Positions 17,710-25,408 of a stretch of DNA of 64,000 nt are shown piece by piece (positions within the stretch are counted from its first letter, which is position 1; the number at the start of each line of letters is the position of its first letter). Source of the stretch: Phenylobacterium sp. (lineage in GTDB: Bacteria > Pseudomonadota > Alphaproteobacteria > Caulobacterales > Caulobacteraceae). A model generated the notes under the pieces. That model saw only the letters and a program-made list of their open reading frames with translations, did not search any database and was not told where the DNA came from. Made by a program: the position numbers and the translations under genes. The stretch covers positions 1 through 64,000 of the forward strand of contig NZ_JAUXSP010000021.1 of assembly GCF_030679875.1 (NCBI RefSeq), written 5' to 3'.

Positions 17710-18358
17710 GGCGCCTAATATTGTGGTCGCGATCAGCCGCGCCCTCGAGGCGGTTCGCGCCGATGTGCCGCCCGACCTGTTGAGCCGGTACTATGTTGAT
17801 GGCCGAGGTGGACCTGGCGTCGGGTTTTATCCGAACCGCACAACCTATCACCCAGTCATCCGAGATTATGGCCGCGTCTTGCGAACAGACCGAGGAGATC
17901 AGCAGACCAGCGCCGACATCGTTGCGATCGCCCATAGGCGGCGCTGGACGACAATTGAGGTCCATGGAGATCTAACCTTCCGACGGGAAGTCTGGATGGC
18001 GGCGAGCGCCTTGGGTCTTCAGGTCCGCGGTTACACCCCGAGCATCAGAGACCAGAAGCTGCTCGAAGAGCACCTGGCTAAGCGGACTAGGCTGGCGACT
18101 CATCCCCAAGAGGTCGCGCCAGCTCGCCCTGCGCCTGGTCGCCCGGTCCATGAGGAGGGGCAGCGAGCCTGGGCGCCCTTGCGGGTCATCGAGACCCTCG
18201 CCGCGGCGCGAGTGGCCAGCCCTGAAATCCGGGACCGGCTCTTGAGCCAGGCGCAGGCTCGGCTCGAGCAATTGCGCACTCCAGGACGCCAAGTCGATCC
18301 GCTTCACGCCCCGCTATCTATCGAACGGCTTCGAAAGCCGCAGGACCGGCAGAGATGA
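17696..18358 (+). CDS. stand-alone LPD7 domain protein
   Basis: A 220-residue soluble protein. The segment IVAIAHRRRWTTIEVHGDLTFRREVWMAAS followed by LGLQVRGYTPSIRDQKLLEEHLAKR matches the LPD7 domain (large polyvalent protein-associated domain 7), usually found at the C-terminus of large relaxases and polyvalent mobile-element proteins. Here it is a separate gene overlapping the virD4 end by 14 bases, and the relaxase is encoded convergently 30 bases away. The ATG at 17696 is favoured over an upstream start inside virD4 because the family sequence begins after it. It probably works with the relaxase or coupling protein; that is inference. Confidence 0.8.
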   Translation: MAATKAPNIVVAISRALEAVRADVPPDLLSRYYVDGRGGPGVGFYPNRTTYHPVIRDYGRVLRTDRGDQQTSADIVAIAHRRRWTTIEVHGDLTFRREVWMAASALGLQVRGYTPSIRDQKLLEEHLAKRTRLATHPQEVAPARPAPGRPVHEEGQRAWAPLRVIETLAAARVASPEIRDRLLSQAQARLEQLRTPGRQVDPLHAPLSIERLRKPQDRQR

Positions 18359-18388
18359 GCCTGGTCGTCACCTCGCCGCGCATGTCCG

Positions 18389-19435
18389 CTAGCGACGCCG
18401 CTCGTGGGCGGGAGAAGTCGGCGCAACCGCTCTATCGCTGCGCTCAGCGCCCCTATGCGTAGTCCGCATCTGACGGCTGAGCTGCATCCGCTCGGTTTCG
18501 GGCGGTGGCAGGGCGCGCACATGGTCCACGATCGCGAGCCCCAGCTGGCGATCGGCATCCTCAGGCGATTTAGCCAACCGTGAGGCGAGGTCTAGAAAGC
18601 TCCGCCGAAGCCGGCCCTGACTGGCCAGGACTTTGAGCTCCCGATCATCGGCCGGCAGATCAGCTCTGAATGCGAACTGCGCGGCATACAGATACTGGGC
18701 TTCCATCCACCGTGGCGCATTGCCGCCGTGCTCAACAAAGTGGGCCCTTGATCGCCAGTGGCCAGCAGTTGGTCCCCTGCCCGGTCGACCGCGCATCCAT
18801 CGGGGGGAGGCGTCCGCGTCGACGCCCACGTCACGCAAGGCCCTCGCATAGCTCTCGCGATAGATCGCCAAGTCTTGGTGATAGAGGGTCAGTCTGCGGC
18901 GATCCCGGCCCAGGACGCGGACAACTGCATGAACATGTGGGTGGTTGGTGTCCGTGTGTGTCACCCGAACAAAGGGGTGGCCAGGCCCGTGTAGGCGGCC
19001 AAGGTGAAGAGCGGCCGCAGCCTCGACAGACTGCGGCGACGCTCCCGGTGGGCCACCGAGTACAAATTGGCGCGCAATCGGCGAGTTGATCCGTCGACGG
19101 CTGTCGAGGCGGTCGGCGCAGCGCCAATCTTCAATCATCTCATCGATCTGTTTGGCGCCCTTGAGGGGCAGGTCCGACTCATCGCGGAGAGTGAGGGCCC
19201 CAGCACGGGTGATGTAGTTCAGATGGTCACGCAGGTGCGGGGGCGTTTTCAAGGCTGGCGGAACAACAACGACAGCCTGTGGAGCGTTGGCGAGCAATCG
19301 CCACAAGGCGGCGCGCTGGTCGGGTCGCAGCGGGGCCCGAGCGCTCAAGATTTCGGCGGGCGTACGCCGGTTTTCAAGCCGTTCGACTAGGCCGTCCTGA
19401 AAGCCCTTCGGAGGATGGAATTCAAGAGTCGTCAT
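18389..19435 (-). CDS. MOBP/VirD2-type relaxase
   Basis: A 348-residue relaxase/mobilization nuclease. The metal-binding motif III is HTDTNHPHVHAVV at residues 160-172 (three-histidine type), and an earlier DHLNYITRAG around Tyr74 is a candidate for the catalytic tyrosine region. It lacks the long C-terminal helicase, primase or LPD domains of larger relaxases; the missing LPD7 part is encoded as a separate gene next door. It would nick oriT and lead the strand through the VirD4/VirB channel. Its start overlaps the MobC-like gene by 14 bases, so the two form one transcript. Confidence 0.88.
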   Translation of the reverse strand: MTTLEFHPPKGFQDGLVERLENRRTPAEILSARAPLRPDQRAALWRLLANAPQAVVVVPPALKTPPHLRDHLNYITRAGALTLRDESDLPLKGAKQIDEMIEDWRCADRLDSRRRINSPIARQFVLGGPPGASPQSVEAAAALHLGRLHGPGHPFVRVTHTDTNHPHVHAVVRVLGRDRRRLTLYHQDLAIYRESYARALRDVGVDADASPRWMRGRPGRGPTAGHWRSRAHFVEHGGNAPRWMEAQYLYAAQFAFRADLPADDRELKVLASQGRLRRSFLDLASRLAKSPEDADRQLGLAIVDHVRALPPPETERMQLSRQMRTTHRGAERSDRAVAPTSPAHERRR

Positions 19436-19787
19436 GGCGAAGCTCTTCGAGATTGCCGTTGAGAACGCGGCGCAGACTTCGAACTGCGGCGCGGACTTCG
19501 ATCGCGAACACCTCGATCCGCCCGTACATGTCCCCCTCGGCCGGTTGCGGATGCTGCGCTATGTGTGTGAGTGCGATGGCGATGCGACGCAGTTCGGTCA
19601 GAGCATCGGCAAGAACGATGTCGTTTGGGGCGCCAAGAGTTGGCCTAGCCCATACTTTAGCTCTCACAACAGCCCCGACCCACATGCTGATCGAAAGGCC
19701 CGCCCGACGGGCCATGGGCTGTATCTTCTGGTATTCACTCCGCGAGAACGCCACCGTGACTTTTGCGCGGGTCTTTGATGCTGACAC
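19422..19787 (-). CDS. MobC-like relaxosome accessory protein
   Basis: A 121-residue small basic DNA-binding protein. The N-terminus KVTVAFSRSEYQKIQPMARRAGLSISMWVG is ribbon-helix-helix-like, and ALTELRRIAIALTHIAQ is the MobC-family segment (usually ELRRIGNNLNQIA). Such proteins help the relaxase melt oriT. The start is GTG 19787 with GAGGG 8 bases upstream. It is the first gene of the relaxase operon, and the oriT would be expected just upstream, between it and sfsA. Confidence 0.8.
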   Translation of the reverse strand: MSASKTRAKVTVAFSRSEYQKIQPMARRAGLSISMWVGAVVRAKVWARPTLGAPNDIVLADALTELRRIAIALTHIAQHPQPAEGDMYGRIEVFAIEVRAAVRSLRRVLNGNLEELRHDDS

Positions 19788-20015
19788 TTGTTGCCCTCAC
19801 AGAAGGGTGACGGTGCAAAACGCCACGTCGTCGGTATGGGTCGTTCGTCGCAGGCCGCCTAAAGGCGCTCCCACAGCCCCACCTTTCTCGCCAGTCCTCA
19901 TCACGGGTATCGGTAAGGTTACGGCTTGCACGGAATGGCGTTCGTCGTGGAGCTGGTCCCTCGCCAGGTGACGCGGACATTGATTATTCCCAACCTCGGG
20001 GACAGCTAAACCACC
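19788..20015. other. candidate oriT and regulatory region of the relaxase operon
   Basis: This 228-base gap lies upstream of the MobC gene and sfsA, the usual place for an oriT. It contains CGCCTAAAGGCG (19856-19867, arms CGCCT/AGGCG), a TCAC/GTGA pair around 19796-19810 that overlaps the MobC ribosome site region, and the near-palindrome at 19911. No known nic-site consensus is recognisable, so the oriT assignment rests on position only. Confidence 0.3.
19911..19924. promoter_or_regulatory. near-palindrome CGGTAAGGTTACGG
   Basis: Arms GTAA/TTAC around GG, 124 bases upstream of the MobC start and 92 bases upstream of sfsA. It shares 13 of 14 bases with the element at 23818-23831 and resembles the one at 7314-7327. 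It is a candidate operator. Confidence 0.4.
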
Positions 20016-20762
20016 ATGGACTTCGTCTCCCCACTTCAGCGCGGAAACCTGGTGGCGCGGTACAAGCGCTTCTTGGCCGATATCGAGCTGGATGACGGCC
20101 GCACCATCACAGCTCACTGCCCCAACCCCGGCGCCATGCTCGGGCTGAACACCCCTGGTTTGCCGGTCTGGGTCTCAGTCTCACCAGACCCAAAGCGCAA
20201 GTTGGCCCACACGCTGGAACTTGTAGAGATCGACGGCGGTCTGGTGGGTGTGAACACCATGCACCCCAACAGGATCGTCGCCGAGGCCTTGGCCTCCGGC
20301 GCCATCACAGAGCTGAAGGACTACGGCCTTTGTCGTCGCGAAGTGAAGTACGGCGCAGCAAGCCGGATCGACTTCTTGCTGGAAGGCCGCGCGCCTTCCA
20401 GCCTGGATGATGGGCCCGCCGAGATCCAGCCAGCAGCTCCTCAGCGGACCTGGTTGGAGGTGAAGAACTGTCACCTGATGAGGCGACCGGGATTGGCGGA
20501 ATTCCCCGACTGTGTGGCAGCGCGTTCAACCAAACACTTGCAAGAACTCGAAACCATGGTGACGGCTGGTGACCGTGCGGTCGTTCTCTTCGTTGTGCAG
20601 CGGACCGACTGCACGGCGTTCAGCGCCTGCCATGATCTGGATCCCAAGTTCGCCCAGGGTCTGGAGCGGGCGGCCGACTTTGGCGTGGAGGTGATGGTCT
20701 TCACATGCCAGATGGATGTGACGGGCGTGACGCTCGCCGCGCGCATTCCCTGGGTGCGGTGA
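20016..20762 (+). CDS. sfsA: SfsA family DNA/RNA nuclease
   Basis: A 248-residue SfsA protein, the normal length. Motifs [30 protein letters not shown] at the N-terminus and RIDFLLEG...WLEVKNCHL, then [21 protein letters not shown], are diagnostic. The D-x-E-V-K core is of the restriction-endonuclease type, consistent with reported nuclease activity of the family; the historical name refers to sugar fermentation stimulation. It is a core chromosomal gene and marks the right side of the T4SS island. A short acidic insertion (around [16 protein letters not shown]) lies between the two catalytic parts. Confidence 0.95.
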   Translation: MDFVSPLQRGNLVARYKRFLADIELDDGRTITAHCPNPGAMLGLNTPGLPVWVSVSPDPKRKLAHTLELVEIDGGLVGVNTMHPNRIVAEALASGAITELKDYGLCRREVKYGAASRIDFLLEGRAPSSLDDGPAEIQPAAPQRTWLEVKNCHLMRRPGLAEFPDCVAARSTKHLQELETMVTAGDRAVVLFVVQRTDCTAFSACHDLDPKFAQGLERAADFGVEVMVFTCQMDVTGVTLAARIPWVR

Positions 20763-20835
20763 TGGAAACCGCTCTCCCGAATACGCGCAGTGAGGCGCCG
20801 CGGCGGCCTATGGGGCAGCGCCGGAAGATACTGCC

Positions 20836-21282
20836 ATGACATCCACCCGGTTTGGCGGCTTGGCGATCTTCATCCTGGTCATCGTCGCTGTCTTCCTGGA
20901 GGTGGTGGCCGCCAAGCCTTCTGGCTTGGCCGACCCTGAAGGGCTCGGGCCCGGTCAGGCCCCCTATGTCATCGACGGCGACACCCTGCGAACGCCGTCT
21001 GGCGATCGTGTCAGGCTAGTGGGAATTGACGCCCCTGAAATGCCCCCGCGGGCAGGATGCGACCGGGAGATTGAATTGGCGTTCGCCGCCAAGGCCCGGC
21101 TCACTGAGCTCATCAAAGGCGCTGAGCGCATCGAGTATTTGGCCCGTCCTGGAGAGCGCGATCGCGACCGCTACGACCGCCTGCTCCGAGATGTCAGAAT
21201 AGATGGTGTCGATGCAGGCCACCTCCTGGTGTCAGAGGGGTTGGCGAAGGTCTGGAGGGGGCAGAAGAGCCAGTCGTGCTGA
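20836..21282 (+). CDS. membrane-anchored SNase-like thermonuclease
   Basis: A 148-residue staphylococcal-nuclease-like protein. An N-terminal hydrophobic segment (GLAIFILVIVAVFLEVVAA) is a signal anchor, followed by the domain start YVIDGDTLRTPSGDRVRLVGIDAPEM. The catalytic Asp of DGDT and Asp of GIDAPE are present, and RDRYDRLLRDVRIDG carries the expected arginine region. The domain acts outside the cytoplasm. It stands 73 bases downstream of sfsA in the same direction but may have its own promoter. Confidence 0.88.
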   Translation: MTSTRFGGLAIFILVIVAVFLEVVAAKPSGLADPEGLGPGQAPYVIDGDTLRTPSGDRVRLVGIDAPEMPPRAGCDREIELAFAAKARLTELIKGAERIEYLARPGERDRDRYDRLLRDVRIDGVDAGHLLVSEGLAKVWRGQKSQSC

Positions 21283-21448
21283 GCAGGCTCAGATGCCTCG
21301 GCGCCGGGGCCCATCTCGCCGGCCAGCCCCAGAGTTGCGCACGGCCGCGGCTGTGCGCGAACGCGGCGCCAAGCGGGTAGACGAAGCGCCTATCAGGTGT
21401 AAGCTTGACCATGAGAGGTCTTGCCATACGGCCGCTTGCAACAGGGAG

Positions 21449-21859
21449 ATGGGTGTGAAGATCGCCGCGCTTTTGCTTCCCGCCACCATGGTCGCCGCGG
21501 CGATATCAGGCTCAGCCAATGCGCAGTCTAGCTACCTTTGGGAGGAGCTGGGATCTGGCGACGGCCTGACGGCCTGCTTCAACCCGCTCTCGGTGAAACA
21601 CGAGAACGGTATGGTCACCTTCTTGGAGAAGATCAGCTACGCCATGCCGACAGCGATCTCAGGCGGCAGGTCGATGAGCTATTACACAGTGAAAATGACG
21701 ATCGACTGCGCGGCCAGCACTTACCAGCATGCCGATTTTATCGCCTACAGCGCCGATGGCGCCGCACTGACCGGGGTGCAGGACCCCACCCCCTCCGGGA
21801 TGCACCCCATCTCCCCGGGCGGAGTTCCAGCCGCCTTCCAGGGAAAATTCTGCAAGTAG
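21449..21859 (+). CDS. secreted protein, surface-adhesin-E-like
   Basis: A 136-residue secreted protein with a clear signal peptide (IAALLLPATMVAAAISGSANA). The mature part starts with a Trp-rich SSYLWEELG and contains pairs of cysteines (ACFNP, IDCAAS, GKFCK), resembling small surface-adhesin-E-type domains. That resemblance is weak, and the function is unknown. The ATG at 21449 is preceded by CAGGGAG. Longer upstream frames are not supported. Confidence 0.7.
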   Translation: MGVKIAALLLPATMVAAAISGSANAQSSYLWEELGSGDGLTACFNPLSVKHENGMVTFLEKISYAMPTAISGGRSMSYYTVKMTIDCAASTYQHADFIAYSADGAALTGVQDPTPSGMHPISPGGVPAAFQGKFCK

Positions 21860-21963
21860 CCCAGAGGGTTTTGCGGGCGCGATCCATCGCAGTCTGGCGG
21901 CGCCCGTCCGTCCATGTGCTCCCCGCGCGCCGTAGCGCTGAGTGGGCCCATCCGTCTGGTCGC

Positions 21964-22464
21964 CTAGCGCTCCTCAAGCCTCGCCATGCAAAGGGCGATG
22001 GCCCGCGACATGCGCCATTCGACGGTTTTCACAGAGATGCCAAGCCGCTGGGCGATCTCGCCATAGGTTAGCCCGGCGAAACGGCTGAGGATGAAAACCT
22101 CGCGCAGGATTAGGGGGAGCCCCAGCACCACCTCCTTGAGGATCAGGAGCTCATCCTGGCCAGCCCCCTCCTGGGGGTCGGTAGACGCCATGGCGAGACC
22201 ACCGCTCGACCGCCGCTGGGAATAGCGCAGTTGATCAACGCCGGTGTTCACAGCGATCCGGTAAAGCAGGGCCTTGGGGTGCTCGATGCGCTCGGCCTGA
22301 CGAGACTGCGCGAGCTTCAGATAGGTGTCCTGCACCAGGTCATCGGCGGCTTCTGATCCGAAACGGCGCCTCAACGCCCGGCGCAGCCAGCTTGCATAGC
22401 GGCGGTAAAGCGCCTCGAGCGCCTTGCCCTCCCCTTGCCGAACCTCATCACGATCGTCGCCCAT
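21964..22464 (-). CDS. ECF sigma factor, FecI-like
   Basis: A 166-residue extracytoplasmic-function sigma factor. Region 2 is LYRRYASWLRRALRRRF...ADDLVQDTYLKL and region 4 is LPLILREVFILSRFAGLTYGEIAQRLGISVKTVEWRMSRAI, both typical of FecI-type factors. Together with the FecR-like protein at 24286 and the STN-type TonB receptor at 25409 it forms a cell-surface signalling set. Unusually, it is divergent from fecR and separated by a MNT-HEPN gene. Its likely targets are the receptor, peptidase or precursor promoters of the lasso locus; this is inferred. Confidence 0.92.
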   Translation of the reverse strand: MGDDRDEVRQGEGKALEALYRRYASWLRRALRRRFGSEAADDLVQDTYLKLAQSRQAERIEHPKALLYRIAVNTGVDQLRYSQRRSSGGLAMASTDPQEGAGQDELLILKEVVLGLPLILREVFILSRFAGLTYGEIAQRLGISVKTVEWRMSRAIALCMARLEER

Positions 22465-22717
22465 GGCGCACCTCCCTGTGGAAGGGCGTCAATCACCGCG
22501 GCCATGCATGGGAGGCGCCGCCGCGGCACAGGCAAGCCTGCGCCGGCGTCGTACTGTCCTTGCACAGGGGTTTCCACGCCCCTGCCGACGCTATCGCGCC
22601 AGCAGGGAATCTTCGATCATCGTGAGTCGCGGCGCAAGCAGAACGTGCGCGCAAATGGGGGCCGGGCGTTGGAAACCTCTGTGCCAGAGGCCCGCTATCT
22701 GGTGGCGATCCGTCGCC

Positions 22718-22739
22718 GACAGGACGCGTGCGTCCTGTC
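22718..22739. promoter_or_regulatory. 22-bp perfect palindrome
   Basis: Arms GACAGGACGC and GCGTCCTGTC flank a GT centre. It lies in the 374-base gap between the sigma gene (start 22464) and the MNT-HEPN gene (stop 22839), both on the minus strand. It could be a terminator for the MNT-HEPN gene, though no T-run follows, or an operator far upstream of the sigma gene. Apart from it the gap holds no supported gene. Confidence 0.5.
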
Positions 22740-22838
22740 CCCCGGCTCAAGGACCGCTTCCTGCGTCACGGCGCCCGACATCTCAGGTTGTAGGGTTCGC
22801 GATCCGCGCGCTCAAGCGAACAATGGCGGACCTCGGCC

Positions 22839-23765
22839 CTAGCCAGTGACTTCCGCCACCCGTGCGCGCATCGCCGTCAGACGGGTCTCGCAAACCTGTT
22901 TTACAAGGCTCTCAAGCACCCCGATCCGCTCAGAGAGCCAAGCCAGTTCCTCGGGGCTGATCTTGTAATGCGGGGAGTAGCGAGCATCCACATAGGCGCG
23001 GCGCAACAGCTCAAAGCACCGCTGCTGAACCTTTGTGTCCCTCGGCCAAGCCTCAATCAGCTCCGGCGCCAGACGTTCGGCCTGCGAGCGCAGGAAGTTC
23101 AACTTGTGAGACTTGGGGCTATAGAGGGTCTGGACCAGCAGGACGCAGTGGTAGAGGCGTTCCGTCGTCTGATGCAGATCGAACGCTGCCTTGTTGTTCC
23201 AGCCTTGCTCGATCGCGTACCTCGCGGTCCCGAAGAACTCGCTCACGCTGCCAACCCAGTGCGCGAAATGTTCGTCTGCTTCCTTCAACGCCTCGGCGGG
23301 CGATAGGGCCTGCGGATGCTCAAACGGCTGGTCTGGCGCCTCATAGAGGGCGATCCCATCGCGGACGATGTCGACGAAGAAGGGGCGGCCCTTCTTCAGG
23401 CGCTTGTTCACGTCGCAGAGGGAATGGACGATGAAATTGGCCGGCGCGGTCAACTGATGGGTGAGGTTGTAGTCCCGCACCAGGTGGTCCTCGGCCCTGG
23501 CCCAGTACTCCAGGGTCTCGGTGAGCTCCTCATGGTTCACCACCACCAGGAGATCGTAGTCCGACGTGTAGCCGCCGACCGGATCGTCCACCCAGTCGCC
23601 CCGGGCATAGGAGCCAAACAGGATCACCTTTAGGATCCGGCCCTGCTTGCGGTGCGGGGCGTTCTTGCCCTTCAGGGCGTCCTCGAACTCGGCGAAAAGG
23701 ATCTCCACGACACGAGAAAGCTCGCGCCGCTTGGCGTCCGGCAGATGATCGAGGCCTGTTTTCAC
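22839..23765 (-). CDS. nucleotidyltransferase-HEPN fusion protein
   Basis: A 308-residue two-domain protein. The N-terminal MNT nucleotidyltransferase has ILFGSYARGDW (GS at 51-52) and SDYDLLVVV (Asp69 and Asp71). The C-terminal half is a HEPN-type helical domain with RAYVDARYSPHYKI near residues 256-269, including a candidate R-x(n)-H motif. In MNT-HEPN toxin-antitoxin pairs, the MNT enzyme AMPylates the HEPN toxin; here both are fused. GTG 23765 gives the start MKTGLDHLP expected for the family; an upstream GTG at 23816 is possible but lies in a palindrome. It interrupts the sigma-FecR pair. Confidence 0.88.
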   Translation of the reverse strand: MKTGLDHLPDAKRRELSRVVEILFAEFEDALKGKNAPHRKQGRILKVILFGSYARGDWVDDPVGGYTSDYDLLVVVNHEELTETLEYWARAEDHLVRDYNLTHQLTAPANFIVHSLCDVNKRLKKGRPFFVDIVRDGIALYEAPDQPFEHPQALSPAEALKEADEHFAHWVGSVSEFFGTARYAIEQGWNNKAAFDLHQTTERLYHCVLLVQTLYSPKSHKLNFLRSQAERLAPELIEAWPRDTKVQQRCFELLRRAYVDARYSPHYKISPEELAWLSERIGVLESLVKQVCETRLTAMRARVAEVTG

Positions 23766-23815
23766 CCGCTGAATGTCCCGTGTTCCCGGACGCCTTGCAA
23801 GGCCGGTGAATGTCA

Positions 23816-23833
23816 CTCCGTAAGGTTACGGAG
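23816..23833. promoter_or_regulatory. inverted repeat upstream of the MNT-HEPN gene
   Basis: CTCCGTAA-GG-TTACGGAG is a perfect palindrome except for the GG centre, 51 bases upstream of the preferred GTG start. This is a good place for an autoregulatory operator. Its core matches the elements at 7314 and 19911. Confidence 0.5.
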
Positions 23834-23905
23834 ACCAGTCAACGACGCCGACCGGGACGCGATTCAGCGCAACGCCTATGCATTGAGCCGGCCCCAGACC
23901 TGACA

Positions 23906-24058
23906 TCAGACACCGATCAGGATCACAGCCAACAGCAGGAGGATGACAGGGATCGCCAGGACCCCGAGCCCCGTCGCATGGGCCCTAAACCAGCCGCCGA
24001 CTTCTACCTGAAGGGAGTCGCGCCCCGGGCGGCGCTCTGAGGGCTCTCGCGTTTCCAT
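23906..24058 (-). CDS. small single-span membrane protein
   Basis: A 50-residue protein with a charged N-terminus and a C-terminal membrane helix (LGVLAIPVILLLLAVILIGV) preceded by WFRAHATG. The conserved-looking G-W-x-R-A-H-A-T-G before the helix argues that it is real. The start is uncertain (ATG 24058, 24067 or 24094; none has a good ribosome site). It is divergent from fecR across an AT-rich stretch (24060-24130). Function unknown. Confidence 0.45.
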   Translation of the reverse strand: METREPSERRPGRDSLQVEVGGWFRAHATGLGVLAIPVILLLLAVILIGV

Positions 24059-24285
24059 AAAACCCATATGACACGTAAAATACAGAGCTATCAATTGTTG
24101 ATGTATTTTTTATACACTTTCTTCGGGCCGTGGGTGGGCGCGGCCCTCGCCTCGCGACCCGCTGCGGGCTATAAGTGGCGCCCGTGCTGCGGGTGATCGC
24201 ACAGGTTGGGCCTGATGCGTCGGCCACAGGGCGTAAAGGTGAACCGTCCCAAAGCGCCCGTTGGCGCAGGGCCAGTGAGTGACCC

Positions 24286-25263
24286 ATGTCTGACACAGCC
24301 CAGGATGAGAAGCGCATCCGTGACGAGGCGGCGGGCTGGTATGCGCGTCTGAACAACACCACCATCACCACCGACACCCTGCGCGCCTTTCGAGAATGGC
24401 GCCGCGACGAGCGTCATGCGGGCGCCTATGCCGATATTGAGGCGTTCTGGGTCCGAGCCGGTAAGCTCAAGCACGACGAGGACATCGCCCAGGCCGCAAA
24501 GGACGCGCTCGACCGCAAGTCCCGCGCGCCATCAGGGCCACTACCCAAGCCGGGCGGTCGGAGCCTAGCGGCTGTCGCCCTTGTGATCGCCCTCTCTGCT
24601 GGACTGGCTGCGGCGTGGCCCTTCCTCGTGGGCCGGGTCTACGACACAGGGATTGGCGAGCAGCGGGTCGTCCGCCTAGCCGACGGTTCACGGGTCAACA
24701 TCGACACCCAAAGCCGCATCCGGGTGCGGTACCGCAACAGCGTCCGGCAGGTGAGGCTTGAAGAGGGCCGCGCCTACTTCGACGTCGCCCGAGACCCCAG
24801 CCGCCCATTCCGCGTACAGGCCGGCTCAACCGAGATCCAAGCCCTGGGGACGGCGTTCGACATCCGCCGAACCCACGATCTGTCCATCGTGACCTTGGCT
24901 GAAGGTCGTGTGCGCGTCAGCAAGGCCGACCAGAGCTGGGACCTAAATCCAGGCCAGCAAATTCAAGTGAGTGACCAGGGCGCGGTCTCCAGAGTTCAGG
25001 AGGCTGATCTCAACGTGGTCACCTCGTGGACCATTGGACGCCTTGTGTTTCGCAGTCAGCCCCTCGAGGCGGCGCTGGCCGAGGTCAATCGGTACAATCC
25101 AGCGCAGATCCAGCTGGCCGATCCCGCCCTGGGGCAAGCCCCGGTGAGCGGCGTCTTCGATACCGGCGACTCCGAGGCCTTCGTCGCCGCCATATCCGAT
25201 CTTTTTGACTTGGAGGTCGCCGCACGGGACGACAAACACATCCTCCTGCGCGCCGGCCGCTGA
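24286..25263 (+). CDS. FecR-like anti-sigma factor
   Basis: A 325-residue FecR family regulator. The cytoplasmic N-terminal part has the DUF4880 motif AAGWYARLNNTTITTDTLRAFREWRRDERHAGAYADIEAFW. A membrane helix follows (residues about 88-110), then the FecR domain with VRLADGSRVNIDTQSRIRVRY, GRAYFDVARDPSRPFRVQAG and ALGTAFDIRR, and a C-terminal STN-like DUF4974 domain. It would hold the ECF sigma factor inactive and release it when the TonB receptor binds ligand outside. It is followed by the receptor gene 145 bases downstream. Confidence 0.94.
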   Translation: MSDTAQDEKRIRDEAAGWYARLNNTTITTDTLRAFREWRRDERHAGAYADIEAFWVRAGKLKHDEDIAQAAKDALDRKSRAPSGPLPKPGGRSLAAVALVIALSAGLAAAWPFLVGRVYDTGIGEQRVVRLADGSRVNIDTQSRIRVRYRNSVRQVRLEEGRAYFDVARDPSRPFRVQAGSTEIQALGTAFDIRRTHDLSIVTLAEGRVRVSKADQSWDLNPGQQIQVSDQGAVSRVQEADLNVVTSWTIGRLVFRSQPLEAALAEVNRYNPAQIQLADPALGQAPVSGVFDTGDSEAFVAAISDLFDLEVAARDDKHILLRAGR

Positions 25264-25408
25264 GTGAGCGCGCACCCTGTTCCAACTTTTTTTCTATAGC
25301 CCGTTAGGGCGCCCAGGCCTCCACGCCGTCTCTCCCCATAGGCCCAAAGCCGACGACAGCCGCCTTGATGGCCGGCGCCGAGCTTTGGGGTTCTGGAGGG
25401 GTAACTAA

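Noticed and set aside
19788..20015. A defined oriT nic site
   Set aside because: Position is right, but no known nic consensus or long inverted repeat is present, so only a candidate region is reported.
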